Source: Oscillospiraceae bacterium
GTDB taxonomy: Bacteria; Bacillota; Clostridia; Oscillospirales; CAG-272
Direction of reading: 5' to 3'
Length of the DNA: 64,000 nt
Assembly (NCBI GenBank): GCA_015065385.1
Contig: SVQK01000084.1
Coordinates: forward strand, 17,530-81,529
The notes under the pieces were generated by a model. It searched no databases and was not told the DNA's origin. It was given only the letters and a program-made list of their open reading frames with translations. The position numbers and the translations under genes were made by a program. Positions 11,601 to 18,241 of this stretch are shown here, in pieces (position 1 is the first letter of the stretch; each line of letters begins with the position of its first letter).

Positions 11601-13038
11601 CGCGGCGAAAGAAGCATTTGTAGGTTCCATCGGAGGACTGCGGGAAGATCAGGAGTTCAAGTACTTCGAATTCCGTGACTTCGCCGCCATTGAAGGCAGG
11701 CTCTACGGGAGGTACGAGTACGATTTCCACGGAGTGGATTCCGCGCAGGACTGGCTCGAGCTGGTTGACAAGGGTTCCGTCCTGACCGCGGAAGACGCGG
11801 ACACGCTGGCGATGGAGCTCAGCCGATACCTGCGGATCACCGAGATCGATTCCGCTTCCGTCCCGCACGACGCGGCGGTCGCGGATGAAACGGGGCTTTA
11901 CTTCAAAGTGACGGATCAGGAGTTCGCTTCATGGGACGGGTGGCAGGCGTTCGTGAGAAAACTCTTTACCGAAGAAGCGGCACAGCGAATTCTGACCGAT
12001 CCCGACGGCGTGATGAAGGAGGTCGGCGGGCTCACGTTCGTCCGCCCCGGCGCGGGAGGTGGATTTGATCCGAACCGCTATACCTGCGCTGCCCGGTATG
12101 AAGAGGGACGGTATAAACTGATTGTCAGGTACTCCGCTCCGCCGTCCGACGAAAGCGGTTCGGTCCGGCGTGTCTTCCCCCTGAGGTACGAGAACGGAGC
12201 ATGGCGCGTCGAGCGGATGGAATCCGAGCCCGTGGCCGCGCTGACCTTCAATCCAGACGAAAGAACCGCCTCGTCCCTTGACGAGCTTTCGAATCTCGGG
12301 CTGAACGAGAACGACGCGCGCCTTGCGTATGTCCGCGCCTTTGTCACGGGCGACGTCGATCGGCTGGAGGAGGTCTCGGGCGTCCCGTCGGGGATGTACG
12401 CGGGGTACGGCACGGTGGAGCTGTCAAGCTGGACGGCGTGGATCGATCCGGACGAGGACTGGGGGCCTTTGCGGTTCGCCTTTGTCCCATTGCGGTCGGA
12501 CGTGGAGGCTTTCCCGACGGATACGCGGATCGAGGGCACGGTTTACGAAGGTCTGTCGGGCGCGTATTTCACGCGGGACGAAACGCCCGCTTCTTACGGA
12601 GAGGCCGCGGACGAGCTGGTTGAGCTGCTCTCCCGCCACATCCTGCTCGACCTTCCGACGACGGACGAGATGGACTATCCCACCCGCTTCGAGCTCACCT
12701 GCTATATCTGTTCCAAGCTCGGAGACGCGGACCTGACCGAAGAGGCATACCGAACCTACGCGGAGAAGCACTTCGGGATCGAACACTTCACACCCGACGG
12801 CGGGCATGTGGGACTGCACGGCGGTCACGGGGGATCCCATCAGGTCCTTGAAATCGTCGGCAGCGAGGAACAGGACGGCGCGACGGTCGTCACGGTGCAG
12901 TATTACGCCGATCTGTCCAAAACGGTGAAAAGCAGTACATGGCAATATACAGTGCGGAAAACGGACGACGGATGGCTCTTTGCCGGAAGCGAAGAGATCC
13001 GGCATTCCGACTACGGGCGGGCAATGTGGTCGATGTGA
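5620..13038 (+). CDS. Giant BlaR1/MecR1-type M56 sensor peptidase
   Basis: This is a membrane metalloprotease of the BlaR1 family. Two N-terminal membrane segments (about 4-27 and 35-60) are followed by a Pro/Glu/Thr-rich linker (about 75-240), a third segment (246-270), the BlaR1 hallmark SPFILGLIRPKIYIP, the zinc motif HERYH (322-326), the M56 motif HWFNPLVWLAF, and a fourth segment (about 427-447). BlaR1 normally ends with a roughly 250-residue penicillin-binding sensor. Here about 2000 extracellular residues replace it, without the SxxK penicillin-binding context that I could recognise. Three parts look related to each other (near residues 970-1080, 1370-1470 and 2370-2470), and a coiled coil lies near 1490-1590. 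The ligand is unknown. Cleavage of BlaI on signal is the family mechanism. Confidence 0.85.
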   Translation: MAGLFLSILSMSLTGSAVILAVLLARVCLRRAPKKVSYLLWIPVAFRLICPVSFSTPLSLFRLPGLEAEVSHISAALSENIDTVDIRLDGSETTPSGPADSAAPSPASDPVEPISMPDTAEPAEPALPVPTGGQTPPAPENETPALSVDDPAPAEQTPANERPAEPVWENPAAVTELPPVTQTIPSGNDGTPAPTHAGEPASDPELPVQPVQPDGTADETPDLPPPDSSEESLTFWERIAGIRARILTPLSVVWLAGVAAVLLYGVVSTLAIRRMMATAVWREDNVWESDRMRSPFILGLIRPKIYIPFGLEGDCRRYVLAHERYHLRCRDDLTKAAGWGILALHWFNPLVWLAFRLMSRDMEMRCDEAVLSGSADEAGNAGIARAYSMSLLSFAADEQIRFPLSPAFGECDVETRIRRILDWKKPKIWVSVLAGVLVLAVILVCASDPVTAADEPTAQAATDDTPESGPDSTPDEDKTAAETAAFVPLTKLPAGDWTPLAAAAENVLYTTGGWMEGSLSSYVAGYWNGWYRGNGAFCSTTLHLMPYTKDSFRWIGSAGEVSYDYRGTYRIGEDGLLTARFGAGNDEAKPFEAVFRVRYDARHDYGTEYREVLGVTLVSSTAPGFDPWIGRELPMTGAQWFRGDLNGNPADAIVKMTPADGEFFPPPDAFFCEMDSADLVVGEHLDSFSPEVSSVAMSVSDLGDLILYAERAGESGKFLLTSFRWQGVRVDLPRPLRFEPYRFHLLRGEQFAWFTEFDRFGESADTMVVFLTEDGAYCLDSRTAGLGYALALWPEQDGKTVGWSRTNPDFLNMQTYEELLRFRGREDDFCYESGTLRYDGDGRFVFSYKERLTGSEWFEEQKKTEPERYPEETFGSMSFREYLSDYLPREIRDNTLRAKGLFTPEEAETIAYHLIDGMSPRTMADKGFAFGAAQVQGFLMRLGLMTRNADTHPFPAALSSLWTEWPDGEGISRANACRIAEEMFGVFPSAPGELSSNLFRYDEAGDRFVVNPTGGSHGYFTMEDVSTVWDDVSVTVRFRLVTYVPDGTGQSAGIYADERTDCGEYRLIFYKTNSLYTWELPRILFAKRGEIEADGAPEPPVGDEVKAAIVYPDFFDEEQRDLYARALVLFPAVWGTSGSYIEDAFPRKDGEPFVSGRLCPAVTVFDPERGYDLYCHICRGRYERWADLDAAGRALFTGELWESITGPGQRCMNYGGKTCVQDADAGGNGYDPALDRFELVEKTEDRIVYWFITSNRARGTFEIESSERTLVTMVKTAEGWRFGSFRVGTWLPAGTETERMTVHVNTPEEAESLVRMLVRDVMDVSWRAGRISYTPADALNLTQGLKTAFTDAFFPFREAVSHDGHTWRIHADHIRNAARELFGIRDFDYFAAAREVYGEDADVSASIDGMGWISFPADIGNHTASFDVSELYSYEENGAVRVFAHLVTASDDSGDPTDCGIYCFTFAPNFDGPGLTVERTAAQWSRADVEAEIARLTGQRTIAVNDMNSASERTVELEGEIRKMRVILEAESGVTIEDRTYASARLEELYAKREQQVALAERCLNAVKEFAARIRVYEQILAEMDGGSYTDDPLSARLRGLTAEDILSLASTFDHITAEELAPILNRTGILGGQPAPEDFRAYYTLDVYLSETPSGGFGSESETLTLFAGLEEDLVRILWSGKGTNTAEERFVRDAALYRILRENYRLPLMEQIDADAFEKWGEPARERAAETVENTRGMDGRPAFTDYRIVSFAVADTFERDGAKYTVCSWDPVYLTNDPDNVVWAGGMLLDADGRVVGAELETYLAEQWTESGTRTVFLMWDLYNGPDRETGLAWGRDRIVEAFERLENEGDGISQDPLLSYTLAPVFTESVRTGLYKREITILGFESDSAHCEEINAFLGQGEATRASYLNGVRDTEHPSPEWYDNWVLRISASGAEYGDLLFLTVRTIRPSTYIDVPRYDTLILDRRTDRLISLDEAASALGFDAEKRTAAAKEAFVGSIGGLREDQEFKYFEFRDFAAIEGRLYGRYEYDFHGVDSAQDWLELVDKGSVLTAEDADTLAMELSRYLRITEIDSASVPHDAAVADETGLYFKVTDQEFASWDGWQAFVRKLFTEEAAQRILTDPDGVMKEVGGLTFVRPGAGGGFDPNRYTCAARYEEGRYKLIVRYSAPPSDESGSVRRVFPLRYENGAWRVERMESEPVAALTFNPDERTASSLDELSNLGLNENDARLAYVRAFVTGDVDRLEEVSGVPSGMYAGYGTVELSSWTAWIDPDEDWGPLRFAFVPLRSDVEAFPTDTRIEGTVYEGLSGAYFTRDETPASYGEAADELVELLSRHILLDLPTTDEMDYPTRFELTCYICSKLGDADLTEEAYRTYAEKHFGIEHFTPDGGHVGLHGGHGGSHQVLEIVGSEEQDGATVVTVQYYADLSKTVKSSTWQYTVRKTDDGWLFAGSEEIRHSDYGRAMWSM

Positions 13039-13095
13039 GGCACAGAATCAAAATCCGTCCGATCCGCTGTCCCGCAAAAGAAAGGAAAACCGATC

Positions 13096-14433
13096 ATGAA
13101 AAGAATCATACTCACGCTGCTCACGCTTCTGCTTGCGCTTTCGCTGATTCAGCCTGTCTGCTCCCTGAAAATCGGCGACGTGGTGGGGCAGGTGCTTTAC
13201 ACGGACATTGTGGCCAAAATCGACGGGCACCCGATCCGCGCGTACAACGTGGCAAATCACATGTGCGTCGTGGCGGAGGATCTTCGCGCCTACGGCTTCG
13301 ACGTCGTATGGTACGCGGACGAGCGCATGCTGACCGTAGCTCCCTCGAAAACGGTCAATCCCGCCTCCTTCCCGGCATACGTTCCCGAGCCGCCGAAAGG
13401 TCAGATCGGAGCCCCGGCGTTCCCCATCCTCTACACCGACATTGTGACCTATGTGGAGGGCCGGGAGGTCGAGAGCTACAACATCGACGGGCAGACGGTG
13501 ATTTACTTCCAGGATCTGCGAAAGAGCGGCGTCGTTCACTACGACAACGCCGTCCGCATCACGTCGTTCACCCACGCGGATCCGTGGAGCGTGTCGCTGT
13601 CGAAGACCGATTTCCCGCGGATTGCGGGCGGCACACCTTCCGTTCTCGCGGCGGTCGTCCGGACGAATGAAGTCGGCAAGCCCGTACTCACCCTCGCGTC
13701 CGATCCCGGCGGGCAGTATGAGCTGCATGTGTCGGAAAGAGGCCTCCGGCTGGCGCACTATACCTATGGCATTCCGGAGGGCGATCCCTATTACGAAACG
13801 AATTTCTACAAGTCCTTCCTCGCCCTCACGACGATGGGCCTGCCCGACGTCGACGCGAACTACCTGCACTACGACAACACCGACGAGCAGAAGGCGGCGG
13901 TCTCGGCCTATCTGCGGGTGACGCTGAACGGCGATCCGGTGAAGGGCGACTGCTTCCTCTCCTGGGGCAACGGACACGCGGACGTCAATTTCAACTTCGA
14001 CAAGATGATCGGGCTGAACGCCGGGGATTTTCTCCGGATCGAGATCGGAACGGAGGACGCGTTTGCCGCAGCAGCCGGACAGCCTGTCCCCGCGAACCGC
14101 ACGCCGGAGGAAGAACTGAACGCCCTGCGGCAGAGATTCCTTTTCCACGAAGCGGAAACCGTGGAAAACGAGCTCTGTTATGTGCTCCGGGGAGAATTCC
14201 GGGGGACGACGATAGGAAATCAGGACACGCTTGACGTCGTTTACAAGGCCGGCGGGACGAAAGACCTGACACACTCGCTCTATCCCTATTTTCAGGTCAT
14301 CGACCGCATCGAATTCGGCGCGGACCCGAAGATCATGATCGTCACGGGGAGGATCCTCTCGGCGGACAAGCAGACGCTTCTCCCGTCGATCCTCGAGGTG
14401 AACATCTACACGGGGGAGACCGTGAAAAAGTAA
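13096..14433 (+). CDS. Secreted protein with two copper-amine-oxidase-N-like repeats
   Basis: A 445-residue protein with an N-terminal signal sequence (residues 1-22). Two related segments (about 35-82 and 115-160) share YTDIV..., a short loop, a hydrophobic strand and L-R-x-[YS]-G, as in the copper amine oxidase N-terminal or 'stalk' domain that serves as a cell-wall or protein-binding module. The rest is not recognised. It starts 57 bases after the blaR1 stop with AAAGGAAAA before the ATG, and no terminator intervenes, so it is probably co-transcribed with the BlaI/BlaR1 pair and the serpin. Confidence 0.65.
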   Translation: MKRIILTLLTLLLALSLIQPVCSLKIGDVVGQVLYTDIVAKIDGHPIRAYNVANHMCVVAEDLRAYGFDVVWYADERMLTVAPSKTVNPASFPAYVPEPPKGQIGAPAFPILYTDIVTYVEGREVESYNIDGQTVIYFQDLRKSGVVHYDNAVRITSFTHADPWSVSLSKTDFPRIAGGTPSVLAAVVRTNEVGKPVLTLASDPGGQYELHVSERGLRLAHYTYGIPEGDPYYETNFYKSFLALTTMGLPDVDANYLHYDNTDEQKAAVSAYLRVTLNGDPVKGDCFLSWGNGHADVNFNFDKMIGLNAGDFLRIEIGTEDAFAAAAGQPVPANRTPEEELNALRQRFLFHEAETVENELCYVLRGEFRGTTIGNQDTLDVVYKAGGTKDLTHSLYPYFQVIDRIEFGADPKIMIVTGRILSADKQTLLPSILEVNIYTGETVKK

Positions 14434-14506
14434 AGCTGCCGCGCGCGTCGTGCAGGCCCGGAACTTTTGCAGGGCTTCCGGCGTCTAAAACACCGAGGTG
14501 ATAACA

Positions 14507-15865
14507 ATGAAAACCGCAAAGCGTTCCAAAATCGCCGGGCTTCTCTGCGCCGCCGCGGTGATGCTTTCCGCGCTGTCTGCCTGCGGTACCGCGCCTTCCG
14601 AAACCGATTACGGAAATGAAGTTCGGACAGAGCCCACGGAGCAAAACACCGACACGATGGAAGAACCGCACCTGTGGGCCGAACAGATCAGCGCCAGAAA
14701 AACGGAGACCGTCAACCGGACGATGAAGGCGGATCCCTTTGACGAAAGGCTTTTCGACTATCTCTCCCGGAACGCGGAAGGAAACTATATGGCCTCGCCG
14801 CTCTCCTTCCGCTACGCGCTCGGCCTGCTCCTTGCCGGGGCAGAGGGAGAAACGAAAGCCGAACTTCTGAACGCGCTCGGCGTCTCGTCCGAAGAGGAGT
14901 GGACCGCGTACTGCCTCGACTTCAACGGATTTGTCGAATACTTCGCGGCCGATCTGGAAAAGGAGATTGCCGATTTTGAGGAAGGGGTCGGGCAAGGCTG
15001 GATACCGGCTGACGCAGCGAAGCCGTTCCGCGCGCTCCGGGTCGCCAATTCCGTCTGGAAAGCGGACCGGATTCCGCAGAACTTCAAGGACGCCTATCGG
15101 GAATCCGTTGAACGGAATTACGCGGCGGAATACCGGTCCTTCACCCCGGAAAATGCCGTGGAAAAGATCAACGAGTGGGCGGACGTCAAGACGGAGCACA
15201 TGATCCAGAGGCTGCTGCCGGAGGATTATCCCACGGATCAGCTGGCGGTCGTTTTGATGAACGCCCTGTATTTCAAGGATTCGTGGCAGAACGAATTCCC
15301 AAAATACCGGACGAAAGAAGACGATTTCCATACCCGCGGCGGTCAGACCGTCAAAAAGGAGTTCATGACGACGGAGGATCACTTCTCCTACTATGAGGAC
15401 GAAGACACCAAGCTCGTCATTCTGCCGATGAAGGGCGGCGTTTCGATGGCTTTTGCGCTCGGCTCCCGGGAGGGGATCGCCGGGAAGATCTCAAAAGCAG
15501 GCGCTGAAACCGTGAGAGTCAAAATCCCGAAGATGGATCTGGAAACCGACTTCTCGAAGGGGGAGTTCGTGGATTTTCTGAAGTCATCCGGCGTCAGCCT
15601 TGCCTTTGACGCGGGAAGAGCGGACTTTTCCGCGATGATCGATCACCCGGTCTATGTCAGCGACATCATTCAGAAGACCCGCATCAAGCTGGACGAGGAA
15701 GGCGTCGAGGCGGCCGCGGTCACGGCGGTCATGGATAGAACGACTGCTGACGTCATCCCTGAAGAACCGAAAGAATTCACGGCGGACGAACCCTTCTCGT
15801 TCTTCATTTACACGACCTGCAACGACACGACGGCGGTCCTGTTCGCCGGGGAGATCGTGGAGTAA
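14507..15865 (+). CDS. Serpin-family protease inhibitor lipoprotein
   Basis: A 452-residue serpin with lipobox L-S-A-C. Serpin landmarks are MASPLSFRYALGLLLAGAEG, VVLMNALYFKDSW, the breach/shutter segments and the C-terminal DEPFSFFIY...TAVLFAGEIVE. The reactive-loop hinge EEGVEAAAVT is close to the inhibitory consensus, except Val instead of Thr/Ser at P14. The loop after the hinge is about five residues longer than in alpha-1-antitrypsin, so the scissile bond is not certain (somewhere around MDRTTADV). GAGGTGAT fits the ATG at 14507 rather than the in-frame GTG at 14498. It is the last gene before a terminator in the BlaI/BlaR1 operon, which suggests inducible defence of the cell surface against proteases. 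Confidence 0.88.
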   Translation: MKTAKRSKIAGLLCAAAVMLSALSACGTAPSETDYGNEVRTEPTEQNTDTMEEPHLWAEQISARKTETVNRTMKADPFDERLFDYLSRNAEGNYMASPLSFRYALGLLLAGAEGETKAELLNALGVSSEEEWTAYCLDFNGFVEYFAADLEKEIADFEEGVGQGWIPADAAKPFRALRVANSVWKADRIPQNFKDAYRESVERNYAAEYRSFTPENAVEKINEWADVKTEHMIQRLLPEDYPTDQLAVVLMNALYFKDSWQNEFPKYRTKEDDFHTRGGQTVKKEFMTTEDHFSYYEDEDTKLVILPMKGGVSMAFALGSREGIAGKISKAGAETVRVKIPKMDLETDFSKGEFVDFLKSSGVSLAFDAGRADFSAMIDHPVYVSDIIQKTRIKLDEEGVEAAAVTAVMDRTTADVIPEEPKEFTADEPFSFFIYTTCNDTTAVLFAGEIVE

Positions 15866-15893
15866 ACGAAGGACCGGCACATCTGACAGAAAA

Positions 15894-15927
15894 CCCGGTA
15901 TCGAGCAAATCGGTACCGGGATTTTTT
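15894..15927 (+). terminator. Rho-independent terminator after serpin
   Basis: CCCGGTA and TACCGGG arms with a 13-base loop, then ATTTTTT. Closes the BlaI-to-serpin operon. Confidence 0.8.
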
Positions 15928-15979
15928 CGATTTCATCGGCTCTGCGTAAGCCGGTCTTTTTGATTTCCGGACGTCTCCG

Positions 15980-17549
15980 TCAGGGCTTGATTTTCTCCAC
16001 CGTCAGGACTTCGCCCGGGGCCGTTTCAAGCGCGGTGAACTGCTATGACAGCGGAATGACTTCGTCCCCTCTGTAAACGGCGTACCCCTCACCGGGCCGC
16101 TCCAGCGTCAGAGGTCTGCCCTTCTCGCTCCGGATCACCGCCCGGATCTCTCCGCCCTTCATCTCCCCGTCCACGACGAACGCGCCGAACGCTCTCAGCC
16201 CGTGGAAGGAGGCGTCCCAGGCGGGATTCCAGCAGGGGAAGAGGCGGAGGATATCCTCGTAGCTCTGGAGCAGCATTTCGTTGACCGTTCCCGGAACCGC
16301 CGCGCTGTTCTCGAGTCCTCCGCCGCCGTAGCTGAACATCCCGTTCGGCAGGCCGCGCTTTGCGATCACCTCGCGGATATGGGAGACGATCTCCTCCGGC
16401 GGGTATCCCATGCGGGCGGCGTCCGGATAGTAGGAGCAGAAGCGGTTGTGGATGTCCCAGATCGAGAGCTGCTTATGGGTGTTGATCGCCGCCTCGAAGA
16501 GTTCGGGGGTGGAAGTCCGTCCGATCTGCCCCGCCGGGAACATGGCTTCGAGGGCCAGCTCCCTTAGCTCCGTGCTGCCGTCGATACCGCGCAGGATCTG
16601 CTCCCCGTCGTGCTCGAAGGTCTCCCCGAGCGGAAGGTGGTCGAGAATGTCCTGCCACTTCGGAAAACTGCATCCCGTCCGATGTAGCGTAGGTTCCCCA
16701 GATCCCGGGCGGGAATTTCTTGTTTCTCATGCAGCAGGCGCAGGCGTAGATCCCGGAATACCAGTATAATTCAAGGTCCTCGTTTCCGGGCAGGGACACG
16801 CCGCTCTTTGACCAGAAATCTTTCCACCATTCCGCGTGCTCCGCGAGCAGTCTGCCGCAGTCCTCCGCCGTCATCACGCCGACCCGCTCCACGGCCTCGT
16901 ACCGGTACGCGGCGGTGTCGTGATTCGTGGCGACGGCGACGGCCCAGACGATCTTTTCCCGCCGTCCGTCCTCCGAACGGGAGCGGGAGATCTCCCGCAA
17001 GGCGCAGATCCCCCATGTCGGGAACCGGAATTCCGGATCGTCAAATCCCCGGACGGTCCATGACACGCCGCGTTCCTCCCCGGTTTCCGTGATCGTCTTG
17101 GGTCCGGGCATGGGGAGAAGGGCAAGGGAGGCCGACACCATCGGGAAGGAGCGGTCGAGCTCGAACAGGATCGTGTTCTCCGCCGCGCAGACCGTCACTC
17201 TCAGATCCGCGCTCTGATCCCGATCCTTTACATGGAGCGAAATCGACGCCCCGTCCATGTCCTGCTCCGCCCGGTAGTCCGCCCACGCCATGTGGGGCAG
17301 AAGCAGTTCCGCCAGCCCGAGGGGGCAGAGTCCGCCGCACTCCTCCTGCGGGACCCGTTCGGAATAGTTGCGGTAGATCGGCTCGTCCGCCTTCCAGAAA
17401 TCCGCCTTGCCGATGTAGACCCGCACCCGGTCCGGCCCGCCCGCAAGCGTGACCGTCACGTCGCCGTTGCCCGTGATCAAACCGTCGGGGAGGTTGATCT
17501 TCGGCGTCTGTTTCGCTGGCTCGGTGATCGAGAAAACGTGTTTTTGCAT
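15980..17549 (-). pseudogene. Broken GH95-like glycoside hydrolase
   Basis: The N-terminal part (17549 to about 16664) has the LPDGLITGNGD start and YWYSGIYACACCMRNKKFPPGIWGTYA typical of GH95/six-hairpin glycosidases. The C-terminal part (from PKWQDILDHL to about 16043) has the matching end, including GTVNEMLLQS. The two parts are in different frames, joined at a TTTT run (16664-16667), and the middle of the catalytic barrel (about 200 residues as I recall full-length relatives) is missing. A TAG at 16043-16045 is followed in frame by QFTALETAPGEVLTVEKI before TGA at 15980, which looks like the original C-terminus. Two or three lesions together make a pseudogene likely. No signal peptide is visible. 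Confidence 0.75.
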
Positions 17550-17565
17550 GATGGTTCTCGTTGCT

Positions 17566-17790
17566 TCAATTCCCGTTTTCGAGATTTTCCATGAATTTGT
17601 CATAAGTCTCCCGCACGGCGGTTTCGGCGGCTCCCACGTTCTGCGCGCAGGCGGAGGCGAAGTCGGTGCTGTTTTCGTTGACCGGCTTCGAGAAGCAGTT
17701 TGTGATCATGAATCCGCCGAAGCCCGCGTCGTAGGCAACCGGGAACGGCCCCGTGATGCCGTCGTGGATCAGATCCTGCTGGATCTGCAT
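17566..17790 (-). pseudogene. C-terminal remnant of a solute-binding lipoprotein
   Basis: The 74 codons from ATG 17790 match only the end of the solute-binding lipoproteins in this window: DLIHD, then STDFASACAQN and a final amphipathic helix, comparable with the ends of the proteins at 33038 and 24319. The frame continues upstream for about ten codons (AAPDPTNPS) but has no signal peptide or body. The broken GH95-like gene starts 16 bases downstream on the same strand. The two were probably one SBP-glycosidase operon. Whether a peptide is still made is unknown. Confidence 0.6.
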
Positions 17791-17855
17791 GGAGGGATTC
17801 GTCGGATCCGGCGCGGCGCGGGAGCTCTTTGCTGCCGAATCCTGCTTTCTTTTTG

Positions 17856-17861
17856 ATTATA
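17856..17861 (-). promoter_or_regulatory. Extended -10 element upstream of SBP remnant
   Basis: TGCTATAAT on the minus strand, with only a weak TTTCTT at -35. It lies 66 bases upstream of the remnant ATG, as if the old promoter survived loss of the 5' coding part. Confidence 0.35.
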
Positions 17862-18119
17862 GCAAAAAGGAACGGAAAAAGAAATGGGAAAACAGGCGCA
17901 AAACATGGGAAATTCGCGTATGGCGGGAAGGTTTTTTCCCGAGTCCCGGCAGCGAAGCGGATCCCCTGTCCGCGCGCCGGCCGGAGCGGAACGGATCCGG
18001 GAGAATCCCCTCCGTTTCCGCGTTTTCCGGGACCGAAAGACAAAGCCCCCGGGATCCCCGTTCCCGGGAACGCACCGGAGGCAGTACGATAAACATGGGT
18101 GAATCGCGCATTGAAGGGG
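17862..18119. other. Intergenic stretch without recognised gene
   Basis: Between the SBP remnant and the DUF4838 gene I see an A-rich patch (17865-17890) and GC-rich palindromic bits such as TTCCCGGGAA near 18061. I see no coding region with a plausible ribosome site. Confidence 0.4.
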
Positions 18120-18185
18120 GGAGGAGGGTTCACGCGGATTCCCTCCTCCGAACACCTTGCAATTCCGGGCGCGGTATGCTACAAT
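18120..18185 (+). promoter_or_regulatory. Promoter with upstream inverted repeat for the DUF4838 gene
   Basis: TTGCAA (18157-18162), a 17-base spacer and TACAAT (18180-18185) form a good sigma-A promoter. Eight bases upstream of the -35 lies a perfect 9-base inverted repeat GGAGGAGGG/CCCTCCTCC (18120-18128 and 18141-18149, 12-base centre). It has no T-run, so it fits an operator better than a terminator. Confidence 0.6.
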
Positions 18186-18241
18186 GGGGGTGAACGCAGA
18201 TCCCGCGTCCATCAGCCTGATCCGTGATAAGGAGGACAACT

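Noticed and set aside
5620..13038. Beta-lactam resistance system
   Set aside because: BlaI and BlaR1 are present, but no adjacent beta-lactamase or PBP2a and no recognisable penicillin-binding sensor domain. The serine hydrolase at 20379 is outside the operon.
7081..13038. BlaR1 as several genes fused by assembly error
   Set aside because: A single frame of 2472 codons without stops and with uniform composition is unlikely to arise from a chimeric assembly.
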